Positions 21,765-34,144 of a DNA stretch of 64,000 nucleotides are shown piece by piece. The translations under genes were made by a program, and so were the position numbers. The stretch is from NCBI GenBank assembly GCA_946894095.1, contig OX335651.1:704501-768500 (forward strand), in the 5' to 3' direction. Position 1 is the stretch's first letter, and each line of letters begins with the position of its first letter. This DNA is from Incurvaria masculella. Lineage: Eukaryota > Arthropoda > Insecta > Lepidoptera > Incurvariidae. The notes under the pieces are model-generated. The model saw only the letters and a list, made by a program, of their open reading frames with translations, was not told the origin of the DNA and made no database searches.

Positions 21765-22060
21765 ATATTTGCAGTTAATGTCTGCAATGCAGATGAAGCT
21801 TTAAACAATAATTGTATATAGGTATAATCTTAAACACTGTGATAGTAGGAGGCATTGATTACGGGATGAGGGACTGTAGGAGAATTCCAAAATGGTATAC
21901 AGCAGGTTCGGGTCTAGCGTTGCAGTATATTCGTAAAGTCGTTATTTTTGCTAAGCTCTTTCTTTATTAGGTTCTTTATTCATACATACATATGACATTC
22001 CTTGGAATAAGCGACGTACCTGATTAGAACAATAAAGTATATTTACTTCAGTTTAGAGAT
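21765..22060 (+). repeat. Dispersed element with the GGTTCGGGTC motif, copy
   Basis: Blocks GTCTGCAATGCAGATGAAGC, AATCTTAAACACTGTG, GGGACTGTAGGAGAATTCC, GGTTCGGGTCTAGC, and the end TAAGCGACGTACCTGATTAG. Longest relatives are at 31600-31868 and 58000-58495. Confidence 0.75.
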
Positions 22061-22101
22061 ATGTCCAGAGAAAACTTAAATAAATAAAATTTTTTTTTTT
22101 G

Positions 22102-22252
22102 AAAAAACCTTTTTAAAACAAGCTTTTATTTAAATGCTTCAAAAACAAGAAAGTACACTTTTAATGAAATCAAACCAATCGACTTGTTTTAAAAGTGTAT
22201 TTCCTTCTTTTTACAGCATTTAAATAAAAGTTTGTTTTCAAAAAGGTTTTTT
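22102..22252. repeat. Foldback element with 37-bp arms
   Basis: Arms 22102-22138 and 22215-22252 pair AAAAAACCTTTTTAAAACAA with its near complement, ending in ATTTAAATGCT / AGCATTTAAAT. Confidence 0.85.
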
Positions 22253-22684
22253 ATTTAAACATTAAAGAAAATAAAGTGGTAGAGTAATCACTGCAGTAAT
22301 TAATGAAAAAAAATATTGAATCTAGCAATAAACTATTAACCGATTACATAGTAACTATAAAACTTCTAAATTTCGAGCTTACAGTGTCAATGTCAAATTG
22401 ATTTTATAATGCTAACGGTTGGCAGGCGAGCGGTGCGGATGCGGGGTGGGCTTGCGACAAGCTCTCGGGATGACGAGAAGCAACCGGGTGGGCTAGTGGT
22501 AGCATTACATCGGTATACAGACGTCTGCTTTTACCGAAATGCGTTATCTATCTTATTGCAATATTTTTCAAAGTCTTGCCATGGTAACATCATAGAGGTT
22601 CCTCCGTGCATAATACTCTTTACATCTTTTGATTGAATAGAGTTAAAAAAATCATGATAGTAATTTTATCCACAACCTTTTTTT

Positions 22685-23010
22685 AATGTGAAGGGTGGCC
22701 TGTCGTTCGCCAGGACCTCTTGAGGTGCCCGTAGACACCCATGGGATTTCGAAATTTTAGGGAGGCTGCGAAAACCATGCTGGCAGGCCAGGTGCTTCTT
22801 CACACAAGGTTTGAAGGACCTCAGGTTGTACTTTGGGGAAATACCTCGGAAGGGAGTTCATTCCATTGTTTACCGACCGTATAGATAAAGGATCACGAGG
22901 ATCGGTGGGTTCTTATTTTTTTAATGTCGACTGTGAATGTGTGCATTTTTTCAAAGGGGACGGAGGAATAGCGGTATGCAGCTCCGACAAGCGTTATGTA
23001 GGGGGAGTCC
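22685..23010 (-). pseudogene. LINE C-terminal relic, relative of 16490-16905
   Basis: The minus strand reads YNLRSFKPCVKKHLACQHGF and other blocks shared with the plus-strand copy at 16.7-16.9 kb (ATGGGATTTCGAA, GCTGCGAAAACCATGCTGGC on the plus strand here). Decayed. Confidence 0.8.
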
Positions 23011-24420
23011 CATCCGAAGGAACGTCCGCTAAGAAGCTTCCCATAAAAAACCGGTCAAGCGTGAACGTGTTCCCGTGTCAGGCTCCCGTGCCAGGACACG
23101 TGGACTTTCGCTCATCCGTAAGCTCCCGGCTAAAATATGAAAGAAAGAAATTCGCCCTCGCATGATGATTATTTTGCATATGACCTTTCGAAAACAAAAC
23201 ATCGATACAGTATTTTTATACTGTCTGCAAAAAAAAATCGGTGCAATAGGTACGTAACTAATATTTGAGGACAAACTAGTCATGAAAGAAATAATCTAAA
23301 AATAGAGTTAAAACAGATGATAGGTATACAATATGTAGCAAATGTAGATAGCAAATATGCAGTGTAGGTTATCATTTCATTTAGTTTTCTTTTCTTTGAA
23401 TTTTCAATAATATTGTGAATAGGTAAACAAACATAGAATAAAACTTGTTCCATATTCTTCCGTGTGATTTGGGCCATCCATGTGTTCAATAAAACTCGTG
23501 TCGTTTACGAACAAAGAGATTTTTACGTACAATGCGCTGGGAGTGAGTGTTGCTTGTTGAGGTGTGTTCGCTTGTCATGTATGCGACCAAGATCGTTGAC
23601 CAAGACGTATCCTTCGTTGTTCCCTTTGAAGACTTTCCTAAAGGGATGAAATATCCTGCGAGTTACCAGGTCGATATGAGAGCGCAGGAGGTGTGCACGC
23701 ACAATGCTCGCGCCTCGTCCTGGCAAAAGGACATTCGAGGATAACGCGCGCGCGCGAGCGCGGGAGGGCGGCGCGCGGCGCCGCGGCGGTGCGGTGCATC
23801 GGTGCATTGACTGCACACACGCATGCGGTGAATGACCGACCATGCGAACGTGCTCAATATACAGGCAATGAAGCATACACACATTGCATCGAGCCGTGTT
23901 ACTCACCCACAATAACAACCTTAGATTATAATTTCCATAGTTAATTTTGATTACTTTTAGTTTCTTTTAAATAAACTTTTTTTACTCCTGCTCCCGTGGG
24001 TGTTTACTTTTGTCAAACCGTAATTCCCTAAGATCTTGATAGTAGACATCAAAGCATCAATAAAACTTTTCAGTTGAGACCTAATTAATTTGTCGGTCGA
24101 AAATAGTTTATTTTTTACTTTAGGTAGCAAATATATGTTTGTATGTAATTTAAAATAGTTTTAGCTAGCTTCTTAAAATAAGACCGATACATACAATTAA
24201 AAATTATGTTAATAATTATTTTTTTTATATAATTAAAAATAATATTAATCATTGATTTTAATGACATGGGTTAGCCACCCATGTCATATCCAGTCCAGTT
24301 ATACTGCCCGGGACGAATCAAATTCCACCCTGTTCAAGCTCCGCGCTACCAGTGGCTGCGCTAAATCCAAATCCGATATAGTTTAGGTTAATTTTTAATC
24401 TGCGCACCCGCTGCTGGCGT
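23010..24420. other. No gene recognised; GC/CpG-rich patch
   Basis: A CpG-rich patch (GCGCGCGCGAGCGCGGGAGG region, 23735-23800) stands out from AT-rich surroundings. Long frames cross it in several phases, as expected from GC content. Nothing else was identified. Confidence 0.4.
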
Positions 24421-24429
24421 CTATTGTTT

Positions 24430-24600
24430 ATTGTTTATTGTTTATTCATCATCCATAGACAGACACTGCACTCGGATTTGTCATATTTTATCATTAGCCA
24501 GTTCGGGACAATCCCAGCGAATAAGAACTGGCAAGAAACTCCGCTGGTTTTTTTCAACGTTCACTTAGTCTAAATTTACAAAAGTATTTAGACTCACAGA
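24430..24600 (+). repeat. Copy of the CATCATCCATAGACAG element
   Basis: Three direct ATTGTTT units precede TTATTCATCATCCATAGACA, then CACTGCACTCGGATTTGTCA, AACTGGCAAGAAACTCCGCT and CACTTAGTCTAAATTTACA. The same blocks, inverted, lie at 33540-33800. Confidence 0.7.
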
Positions 24601-25131
24601 TAAACACGCTAAATTAACATGAATTAACGAGAATCAACAAGTCATGTCATATGCAAAAGTTCATGACAAATATCAGTTTATTAGTAAAAAGTTGCCATTT
24701 GGAGCAAGCCAGCCCCCACAAACAGCACCCGTTCACGAGCATCACGCCGGGCACAGCCATCGCCTCTATCAACCATATTTTAGGGAAAGAGGAGACCCGA
24801 ACCTAGCGTCGCCGCAAACCTTAAAGCGATGCACTACTCCAGTGGCAACATGAAAAAGTTGTGAAAGCTCTGCACGATTTAGTTTTAATACGATTATTTC
24901 TGTCATACTACTACAGTGACCTGTTGACAAAGAGTCAAAATACAAAAAACATTATTATTGTTACAGCTAAAAAAAACTAAATAATGTTAACACTTTCGAT
25001 GCTACCACCTACAGAAAAATTAAGAGTACAATGGTTTGAGAGCAACCATAAACGAATAAGGCATATATCTGGTGGGGATAGGACTCGATATATCCTGCCA
25101 AATAGACCACCCGTCACGATATCAGCCCAGC

Positions 25132-25695
25132 AATCCGACTTCCCGAAGGAATTATTTGCCATGCCAGGACGTTTCTTTGTGAGCATTGAACTAGACGGAA
25201 AAGAAGGATTGATTGATTGATTGATTGAAAATTCATTATTACGCCACAAAAAAAAACAATTTACAAAAGAAAGTATAGTGCAATAACAACATAAGTGGGG
25301 CGCAAAGGCGGGCTTATCCCTCGAAGAGATTTCTTCCAGCCGACCTTTGGGTGTTTGAGAAGTTCAATAGGTATATATTCGTAGGTAGTGGCGGTAGGTT
25401 TGGTTTAGTATTAGTAGTATTATAGTTTGAGTATTAACCTAAAACATATTTCATATAGATATATATATAATACATACATCATACATATTGTGTGTATGTA
25501 AATATGTTTTTATTTAACATACATCTAGCCCTAAATATTAGCGCTACACTGGCTGAGATAATATGCGAGATATTATTGCTGCTTTGACCATATTTAATCA
25601 AATACAATGGTACCAACCCGGGATGGCTTAACCCTACCACCTAGGAGCTACAGTAAAAACTGCGAACAAAATGGATTCCGAACCATTGAATCATC
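25132..25695 (-). repeat. SINE body split by a later insertion
   Basis: Left part 25132-25205 (CCCGAAGGAATTATTTGCCA, CATTGAACTAGACGG) and right part about 25566-25695 (GGTACCAACCCGGGATGGCT, ACCACCTAGGAG) are consecutive in the SINE consensus. Between them lies 25206-25565, which begins with a LINE 3' end. Confidence 0.7.
25206..25380 (-). mobile_element. LINE 3' end with (TCAA)n tail
   Basis: On the minus strand: CCCAAAGGTCGGCTGGAAGA, GGGATAAGCCCGCCTTTGCG, then an A/T-rich end and a tail seen here as GATTGATTGATTGATTG. It matches the 3' ends at 60598-60994 and 42790-42900. Confidence 0.75.
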
Positions 25696-26165
25696 GCAGA
25701 GCGAACTTTTAGATATTTTTATATTTTAGGTACATACCAGCCCCCCCCCCCCCTCCCTAGGCCTCGATCGGAGCGCAACGTTAAGAATTAAACAGTGAGA
25801 TAAATGAATACAAAAATATCCGCAACACAACAGAGTAAAAGTTATTGGGCATTTCAAATCCATCCGCCGAAATCATAGGCGCCTCGCCCTCGCCTCGTCG
25901 CTCGTTGGCAATCGCGCTCGTGCCGGAACCACCTTCCGCTCTAGCTCCAGCTAAGCCTCGCAAATTAGGTACTTTCTTCCTAATCAAGTGATCTCGCGGG
26001 GTGACCCTATTACCTAATATCCGAACCGAACCGGACAAAAGCACCTCCCTGGTCTAACACCATCATTATCCTCATCAATTAACGCCCAAGAAATAGGCGA
26101 TTAATTTTAAGAAGAAATCCCCTTAATTTGACCTTCTACCGTTATTTTTTTTTATAAATATTTTG

Positions 26166-26270
26166 GGTAATTTGCAAGGTCTTGATATATGATACCTTTT
26201 GTCAGATGTCTCCACGTGACGTTTCAGAAAAGGTGTCATGGGTCAAAACCTTGCAAATGACCACAATTAC
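26166..26270. repeat. Short foldback element
   Basis: GGTAATTTGCAAGGTCTTGA and ATACCTTTTGTCA pair with AAAGGTGTCATGG and CAAAACCTTGCAAATGACC. A relative of one arm is at 45780-45850. Confidence 0.65.
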
Positions 26271-26279
26271 CTGTAAACA

Positions 26280-28780
26280 AAATTGTCGGTCAATGCGCCG
26301 AACACTCCGTATTACATTAATAAACTTTGTGTTTCAATTACTTTCATTTCTATCAAAAACATTCGCGCCTCCTGCGCTGCCGTTTTCAGTGTTATGGCAT
26401 GTCCCAACCCCCCACTGCCCCCCAGCCCCTACGACTTTCTATATCTACGTGCCTGAATACAGTGGCGACCCTAGCCCTCATAATATAGAGTGGATTGTCT
26501 TTGGGCATCTTTTGGTTGATATCAATTTTTTTTTCAATAATTACTTTAAAGTAGCGCTAATTATTACTCTCCTGCTTCTTTGACGGAAACAAAGTTTCTT
26601 GTGCTAAATAATTGATCAGTATACGGTATTAATTTTAATCAGTCACTCAATAATAATATCTGTTACATATGTAGGTAGTTTAATAACATAATTTATAGAA
26701 AACATGAAATAACATTCGTTATTTTCTGTTATTTTTCGCTGATATTGTTTTTCGCATTGGTCATTTTGGCGCCCACTTGCCACTTGGCGCCTAGAGCGAC
26801 CGCAGAAATAATTCCTAATTTCTCTATCATTGAGGTCAATATACAATCTCGAATTTGTCTCTATTTCTTGTGTTGCAGCGTAAACGTCGCATCTCGTGAG
26901 AATTATTTTTATCTGCGCTCCGGACGAACACTTATGGTATGCTAATAATAACATAATATTATATTAGCTAACAAATATATTTTAATAAGTATGGCGCCGC
27001 ACTTATAGAAATTACAGGTTTCTTAAGTGTAATCGCCTGCTTGAATGACTCTGCAGTCGTTCTATCCCTCACCAACGTAATATCAGAGAGAGCGAAGGGG
27101 ACCCAGTCTCCCAACCCAACGTGTAATATTGCCAGCCCCGGCATTGGGAGCGCAGAAGGTCACAGGATATCTTGTTACAAGGATCGTTCCTCAGTTACAT
27201 ACTCCCCACCCGCCATCAACATTACATATATGTAAGTGTATATTGTGCATGCATACATCCTGTCTGGCCGTCTTTGACTGCTTATAATTTATATTTATTT
27301 GTATTGAGCTTCTCGACCAAGCGAAGAGAGGACCAACATTTTTTTTCAGTCACTTTTATTAAAATAGTTTCACGCTAAGTAACGTGGTTTTCGATGAGGG
27401 CATTTTACTTCATTTAAAACTTTAATAATACGTAACGTAAATCACGCAAGTTTCGGTGAATCGGTGCACGGTTAATTTTCTTTATTTTGCTCCTGTCACG
27501 TGTCTGTTTGTTATGACATTTTCTTCTTTTCGTTTGTAATGGTCATAGAAAATGGTGTAACTTGAGTTAACTAACGAACGTCCTAGAAAATTTGTATATG
27601 ATTAATTTGAGTTTCAGCGACATGTACACTTGAAGCATTGTAATCAGATTTTGAAAATAATCTGAAAAAGTATTGGTCGTGACATTCGTCGGAAGTCCTG
27701 CTTGGTAGTCCTGAGATAACGGTAATGTCGTATCCATTAAATACATAAAATTATCAACTTGTATATGATTATACGAAATAAGATTAAGGTATTATTAATA
27801 TTAATCAGGATAGATTAGTTTGGTTTGCATAGACATGTTTGGGTTTTCTTAGGTTAGGTTAGGTTAGAATATGTAACCTTTTTAACAATATTTTAATTCC
27901 ATTTTGTTTTCAAGAATACTTACTTGTTATACTATTACGTAGAAGAAGCAGAGCTCACGAAAGTAACATAACATCCCATTATGTTACCTTGCAGTCGCAT
28001 TAAGAGTGGGCTGTAATTTTAAACGTGAATTATCTCCGGGCTAACGATACAAAATTAGATTTAATCCGGAGATAATCCAAGTAAAAAACTCAGCACGAAG
28101 GCTTTTTAATTAACTTTATCAGTACCATATTTTGGTTTAAATGAGCTTCATTTACAAGAAAAACGCGATGATGTTCTGAAAAGAAGGAGAACTTACAATT
28201 CGTAGTTAACTTTTGTAATTACAAGTAAAATGACGAGGTCACCTTTTGCACTGATCCTTTTGTATAAAATGCATGTTTCTTCCTAAAATGGAATCATGAT
28301 GGAATGGGCCCTTCGAATGCAACGTGATGCAAGGCCAAGCATTTGTTTCGCAACGCGAATGATGCGTAAGTAATTTGAAAAAGTGCGTGTGCGTGAGAAC
28401 AATGGTTTGCCCCCTTTTTCTACCAGGGATGTATAAGGCTGGGGGCGTTTCGAAAAGGGAGAGCGCCGACAATGCTATCTTTTTTGTGCCGAGTACAATG
28501 TTAAATGGTAGTGTGTCTGTGTGCGTGCGCGCTTGTAACTCTTTGTAGATTGCTGCTCTGGTTTGCATGTGTTGCGGCGACTCCAACGAACGAGGTCGGA
28601 TTTATTCGTCTTCGGTTGTTTATAGCGTTCACTGGTACAGTCTTGCCGTCATTTGGTCCTTATTCTGTGGCCAGACTATAGGATAGGATAGGTAGGATCG
28701 AGGCGGGAGAATTGATCGGACTAATTTTGACCGGACGAAGCCGCTTAGCCTTTATTGTCCTTATTTTGATCTTATTTGTT
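26280..28780. other. No gene recognised
   Basis: Contains a repeat shared with 13190-13345 (27595-27760, partly inverted) and a short TTAGG run (27849-27866). Frames of up to 133 codons have no family resemblance or splice context. Confidence 0.5.
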
Positions 28781-28789
28781 TCTTTTAAT

Positions 28790-28940
28790 TAATTATTTTA
28801 TCATTTATTTTAATTGATACTTTAAAGGCCTTTACTTCTGAAGTGCTGATTATCTTGTACTGTTATCGATTGCAAGATGTTAAGAAAGGCCCTTTAATGT
28901 ACGGATTAAGCTAATCAGTACTTGGTGGGATATACCCTAA
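28790..28940. repeat. Miniature inverted-repeat element, copy 2
   Basis: Carries AAGTGCTGATTATCTTGTA and AATCAGTACTTGGTGGGA in the same order and spacing as the copy at 12587-12735. Confidence 0.7.
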
Positions 28941-29741
28941 TTCTTAAAATAATCAACATATTTTTAAATAATAAAATAACAATCACATGTTAAAAATCAA
29001 GTTTACTTTTCAAAATTCACTAAATCCAAAGCGTATTGTAGGCACGTTGAATAACAAAACTGTAATTGAAGTTTTTTTTAAACAGTTTTATTTAGCATCC
29101 CTTATATGTGTTGTGTGTGGGTCAAATACAGTAATTGAAATTTTACTCCTTTCCTGCTGACTGATAGATCTAAAATTTCATGCACTCGAAGTTCTCATGA
29201 CAATATGATTATGTTTATTCCCTATAGCTTATTCAGTATCTTTGCAAATCCAATATGGCCGCCACCACAAAATGGCGTCTTGCATATTATTATTCGATAC
29301 TCTCAAATGAAAGGGCTCGATAAGTAGAACACAGTAAACTTTAGAAAAAATATTAATTACAAACAAAAAAAAAATTGAAAACAATATAAGTAGATATGTT
29401 TCGAAGTTAAACTGTTTCATTGTAAAGAAATATAATAATGATGCAGAATGAGCGTAGTGTTACTTGAACGAATTTGTAAATGATCTTTCCGTGATGTCGC
29501 ACGATGATACTGACGGATTTTGATTTTTTGGTTATTTTTCTATTTTCAAAATCAAAGTACTGGCTCAAACTATCTGCACGATTTTGCCATTTCGGTGGCA
29601 GATTGTTTACCCCTTTACTGCAGAAGTCTGCCGGACGGGAGACGACGAAGTCAGCGAAAGCGTTTCGTCCTGCCTCTAGGGTGTAAAAACTGTTCCCACT
29701 TAAAATAATGTCTAAATTTGGAAAATAGTAGAAATCTAAGT

Positions 29742-31590
29742 TTTATTTTTTATTTATTTATTTATTTATTTAACACATCTTGAAATTACATACAGTCTCT
29801 GTTGGCAAAAAAAATAACAAAATCACAAGAGTACAAGTTACTACATAAAGCATGAATCCCGTAGGGGGCAAAATCAAAACACAGCGTACTAGTATGAAAT
29901 AAGCGAAACAAACAGTGACAACACAAGCCCTGTATGAAAATACAAATGAGTTTAATTGTACAAGTACCCGAACTAGGCAAGGCCTGTCTTTCGTGGCACC
30001 TGATGTGAGGCTCGGTATTAGAAAAGAAAAAAAAAGGAAGTTACACAAATAAAAATGGAAGTCTCATCACACTATTGGCCTAACCCTTTAAAGTTATAAT
30101 AAAAAATATGAACAACGATAAAAGTTAATTCGGAACGAATACCTGACATTTTTAAGCAATTAAATTACATTCAAACACATCAAAATATATAAAAAAAATA
30201 TATCTTTATACCAATTAGAATATCATAATATACATAAATGTAGGCTATAAAAAAATACTAAAAATAAATAATACATAAATAAATAAGCTTTAAGGTGGGC
30301 ACGTAACAAGACCATTGACCTTTCAATGCAAGTTAGTTCAAGTTGGTGCATTGGTACTTTAATTTTATTTATCGATAAAAGTTAGATATACTTCAGAGTC
30401 GTCGAGTCCAATTTCAATAAGCCAGGTAACAATAAGTTTCTTGAGTCGTACAACATTGATTTTAACACCGCTTTTGATTGACGAGCCGCGGCTGGTGAGA
30501 AAGGCATTATACATTCGCGGAGAGGTAAATGGGAAAAATCTCTGTCCAAATTTTGTATTGAATGAAGGAGTACGAAAACGTGATACCGACCGAGTTTGGT
30601 GCGAATGTGGAGGTAATATATGGAGTTGGGTGGTTTTGTGACAATAGACAATGATCGTATGTATATAGATCTGCCGGACTGAGAGTATCTTAGTTTCTAG
30701 AAACAGTGAGGCGCTTGAGTATCTATAGGGTTTCTTAAATAGAACACGAAGAATAGATTTTTGTGTTTTATAAAGGGGATCTAGAATCGTTTTAGCAGCG
30801 CTCCCCCAGACTAAAATTCCATATCTCAAAATACTATGAGCTAGACCATAGTAGACCATCATCTTATGCTGGAGCATTAGGACATCGCGTATTTCTTTAT
30901 AAAAATGTAATAATTTTCGTAATCTCTGTGCTGTAGCCACAATATGTAGGCGCCAATTTAATGAATTATAAATTATTATACCAAGGTATCTAACATTATC
31001 TGAGATTTTAAGTTTGTCACAATTACAAGATGAAGTGCCAAATTTAGGTGCCGGACAAGTATGAATTTTGAGTTCAGGGTTTGGTGGAGATTTTTTTTTG
31101 GTGATTGAAAAGAAAAGAGCTTGGGTTTTCTTGACGTTCAAAGTTAGTATGTTCCGGTCGAACCATGACTTTACTTTTAATAATCCCATTTCAGCTAATT
31201 CTTGAGCCGTTTTCCACGTCTCGCCATTAAAAAGTAGAACTGTGTCATCTGCCAAGGCTATAATCTCACCGTTTTTCAAATCCAGTTCAAGTAGATCGTT
31301 AACATACATCTGAAACAAGACAGGACCAAGGACACTACCTTGTGGTACACCATAAGCGACCGGTGCAATCTCACTTATGTCGTTTCCAGATTTTGTAGCT
31401 TGGGTTCTGCCTGGCAGATAGCTGTGAAACCAATTTAGTGCGACACCTCGTATTCCTAGGCACTCCAGTTTCCTGAGAAGAAGTTTATGAGACACAGAAT
31501 CGAAAGCTTTTTGCACAATAAGGAAGATTCCTATGCAACGCTTGCCTCGGTCCATTCTTTCAGTTAGGTAGGCAACAACTTACGCAGCAG
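29742..31590 (-). mobile_element. Jockey-like LINE, 5'-truncated, inactive
   Basis: A 396-codon open frame (31555-30365) encodes the palm and thumb of a reverse transcriptase: AFDSVSH (residues 17-23), GVPQGSVLGP (69-78), LADDTVLL (101-108, catalytic motif C), NVKKTQALFF and a C-terminal domain ending in FIDK. The motif A Asp expected in FLDxxKAFD is Ile (FLIVQKAFD). An upstream in-frame stop marks the truncation near 31580. The element ends after about 600 bp of 3' UTR in (TAAA)n, seen as TTTATTTATTTATTTATTT at 29747-29771. The frame is the longest in the window, so this copy is relatively young, but it could not transpose by itself. Confidence 0.88.
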
Positions 31591-31599
31591 TAAGCAGTA

Positions 31600-31868
31600 A
31601 ATACACTTTTTCGTACTAAGCAGGTACGTCGCTTATGCCAAGGAATGTGATATGTATGAATAATCTTAAACACTGTTAGTTAATAGGAGGCATTCAATAC
31701 GGCAAGAATTCTAAATTATGGGTGGCGAAATTGGAAGACGCAATACCCGTTTAGCTGGTTCGGGTCCAGCGCAGTATATTCGTAAAGTAGTTATTTTTAC
31801 TAGCCTCTTTCTTCAATTAATGTGTCCTTGCTTCACGGTCGATTATACATACATTCATATCACATTCC
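31600..31868 (+). repeat. Dispersed element with the GCTGGTTCGGGTCCAGC motif, long copy
   Basis: Carries TACTAAGCAGGTACGTCGC, AATCTTAAACACTGTTAG, GGTGGCGAAATTGGAAGACG, CTGGTTCGGGTCCAGCGC and CCTTGCTTCACGGTCGATTA. It directly abuts the truncated 5' end of the Jockey-like LINE. Confidence 0.75.
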
Positions 31869-31869
31869 A

Positions 31870-33530
31870 TAGTAGAAATCTGTTGAGGCAAGATCCGGTG
31901 AGTACGGTGGGTGACGGAGTGCTTCCAGCCGTGGGATCAGTGCTGCAGGAGCAGCTCGAAGGATTAATTATGTTTATGAGGAAGCTACTGTAAAGGAAAC
32001 ACGGTTCATTTTTGGTTCCAACGTTTTCGTTCTGGAAATTTTGATCACCAGAACGAACCCTGAATGGAAATAAGGCCCGAGACCCTAGTAGTCAATGAAG
32101 AAAATACATAGTGTTCATGGAAGCAGATCCATCGCAAACTATGTCAGAGTTAGCGGTGGTTTTTTGTGTCAGTGAACGTTTTTAATTCATTTTCTTCCCA
32201 TTGAATTCAGGGACTCCGGACGGATCTCTTGAATGACGTCATTCTCCACCAGGGTTGCATCGCTGCACAAGCGATCTGATAACACTCGACTCCCCCGCTT
32301 CGTTTTCCAAGCACGCGAGCTTTGCCGCCCCGTACGACAACGGTCACACAAGATGGTCGCTGTTCTTCAGACTAGGATGCTAAGCGGACGCAAGAGGTCG
32401 ATGTTTCCAATAGAAATGTAATAGGTATCTATTCGAGCGTAGAAGGTTAACTAATTTCTAAACAGACCAATCAAATAATTTTCCTGATGCCAGCCACTGT
32501 GATCACCTCCAGTACCTCATTATTCCTCAGTATGAGAAACGCAATAGAAAATCCTCGTCGTTTCAGTTAGGAGACGCAATTTAATAAAATCGTGCCCACT
32601 ACAAGGAGTTTACATTTCAATTTTACGATTCTGGTTACTTAACTAGACGAGCAGTTTAAATATTTTCAGATGAATTAAAAAAAATAAAAATAAAGCGAAA
32701 CCTTCGACAGTAATTACAAGGAATGGTGCATAAAAACCCTACATGATATTCAAGTTATTTTTTTATTTCATTTATTTAAACTTTTAGAAGTCAAACAATC
32801 CTAAGTTACATCACAAACTGAAAGATCCGCGGATTCGCTCAACTCAGTAAAGAAGAATCCGCAATGAAACTTCACTGGTTTTCCTTTCAAACATTAATAT
32901 GTAAAGTACCCATTACAAAGTATTATCTGGTGTAAAAGCCGTCGTCAACTTAACAACCTATGTCAGATGTAAAAAGCCCTCGTCAAGTTTGAAGTGGATG
33001 CAGTGTATCAAGTAAATATATTGTATATAAATACCAATAATCAATATATAAGATACCCATACTGTTAGTACAAGTTTCATATTGTTCTGCTGACATCCAT
33101 GCGATGTTTAATTTTACCCGAAGTCACAACAGATGCCCCCACACTGGCGAGTCACGTGCAGCAACCGGTTAGCGGAGGATGCACTCCTGGTCCCACAGTC
33201 ACGTTTGACGCATGTCACGGGTGTGTGACGCCCTCGCTGCGCAGCCATGCGCACCTCCGACCACGCTCCACCGCCTCCGCCGCTGGCGGCAGCTTTCAGG
33301 CGAAGCGTCGCGGCGTCGTCGTCTTCGTTGCGGGTAGGATGGTGTCTTGGAGGTATTTTTTCGCTAACCCTCTTTATGGCAGCTACACATTCTGTACAGT
33401 ATTGAAGCTAAGTACGGTCGCATCCAAAAGTCCAGTAGACTTCGCAGATAAATTGCTATGAAGCGCTCGCATCGCGCGGCTCCGGTTAAAGACGGGTCGG
33501 CGGGGTACGAGGCTCGCCACATGTGCAAAA
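31870..33530. other. No gene established; CpG-rich patch with a candidate first exon
   Basis: At 33247-33333 an ATG-led frame, MRTSDHAPPPPPLAAAF..., runs 29 codons to a donor-like CGG|GTAGGA within a CpG-rich patch (33180-33340). There is no downstream exon evidence. The rest shows nothing recognisable. Confidence 0.3.
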
Positions 33531-33539
33531 CAAACCCCA

Positions 33540-33800
33540 CCGTAGGGTGCTACCTGCGACTGTTAAACTTAGACTAAGTCGATGTTGAAAAAAAAATCCA
33601 GCGGAATTTCTTGCCAGTTCTTCTTCGCTGGAATTGCTGAACTGGCAAATGATGAAATATGACAAATCTGAGTGCAGTGTACTGTATTGTATTTGTATTG
33701 TTTATTCATCATCCATAGACAGTATGCTGCACTCGGATTTGTCCCGTTCAGCAAAACAAAACACTGTCTATGGATGATGAATAAACAATAAACTGGATTT
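33540..33800 (-). repeat. CATCATCCATAGACAG element with a perfect 27-bp inverted repeat
   Basis: Arms 33697-33723 and 33763-33789 are exact complements. The flank 33540-33670 is the reverse complement of the 24500-24600 copy (CCAGCGGAATTTCTTGCCAG, ACTTAGACTAAGT). Non-coding. Confidence 0.85.
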
Positions 33801-34144
33801 ATGTCGTCGATGGCACATTTGTAACATTTTGAACAGCTCACATTAGATGAACAACATAATTATAATCACAATTTGCATATTACCACTTTATATAACGGTT
33901 TGTCGTATCTCTGCAGTGAGCCTAATCTCTGTCATGTGTAGTGAAGGTAGACATAAATCTCCTGTTAGACGATAGAATGTACCCAAGCATTGATTATGCT
34001 TGTGACTGTAATGTTTGTAAAACACAAGAACAGTTAAGTGGTAGCGAATATTAATTGTTTGCTTATATATGTATAAATAAATTTAAAAAAAGCCCTTCGA
34101 TAGTCGGATCTATAATCGTCGACTTATTTCACTCGATTTTTAAA

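Noticed and set aside
27849..27866. Telomere-like (TTAGG)n run, also at 48183-48198
   Set aside because: Only about three units in each place; such short runs occur by chance or in ordinary repeats and do not show an interstitial telomere.
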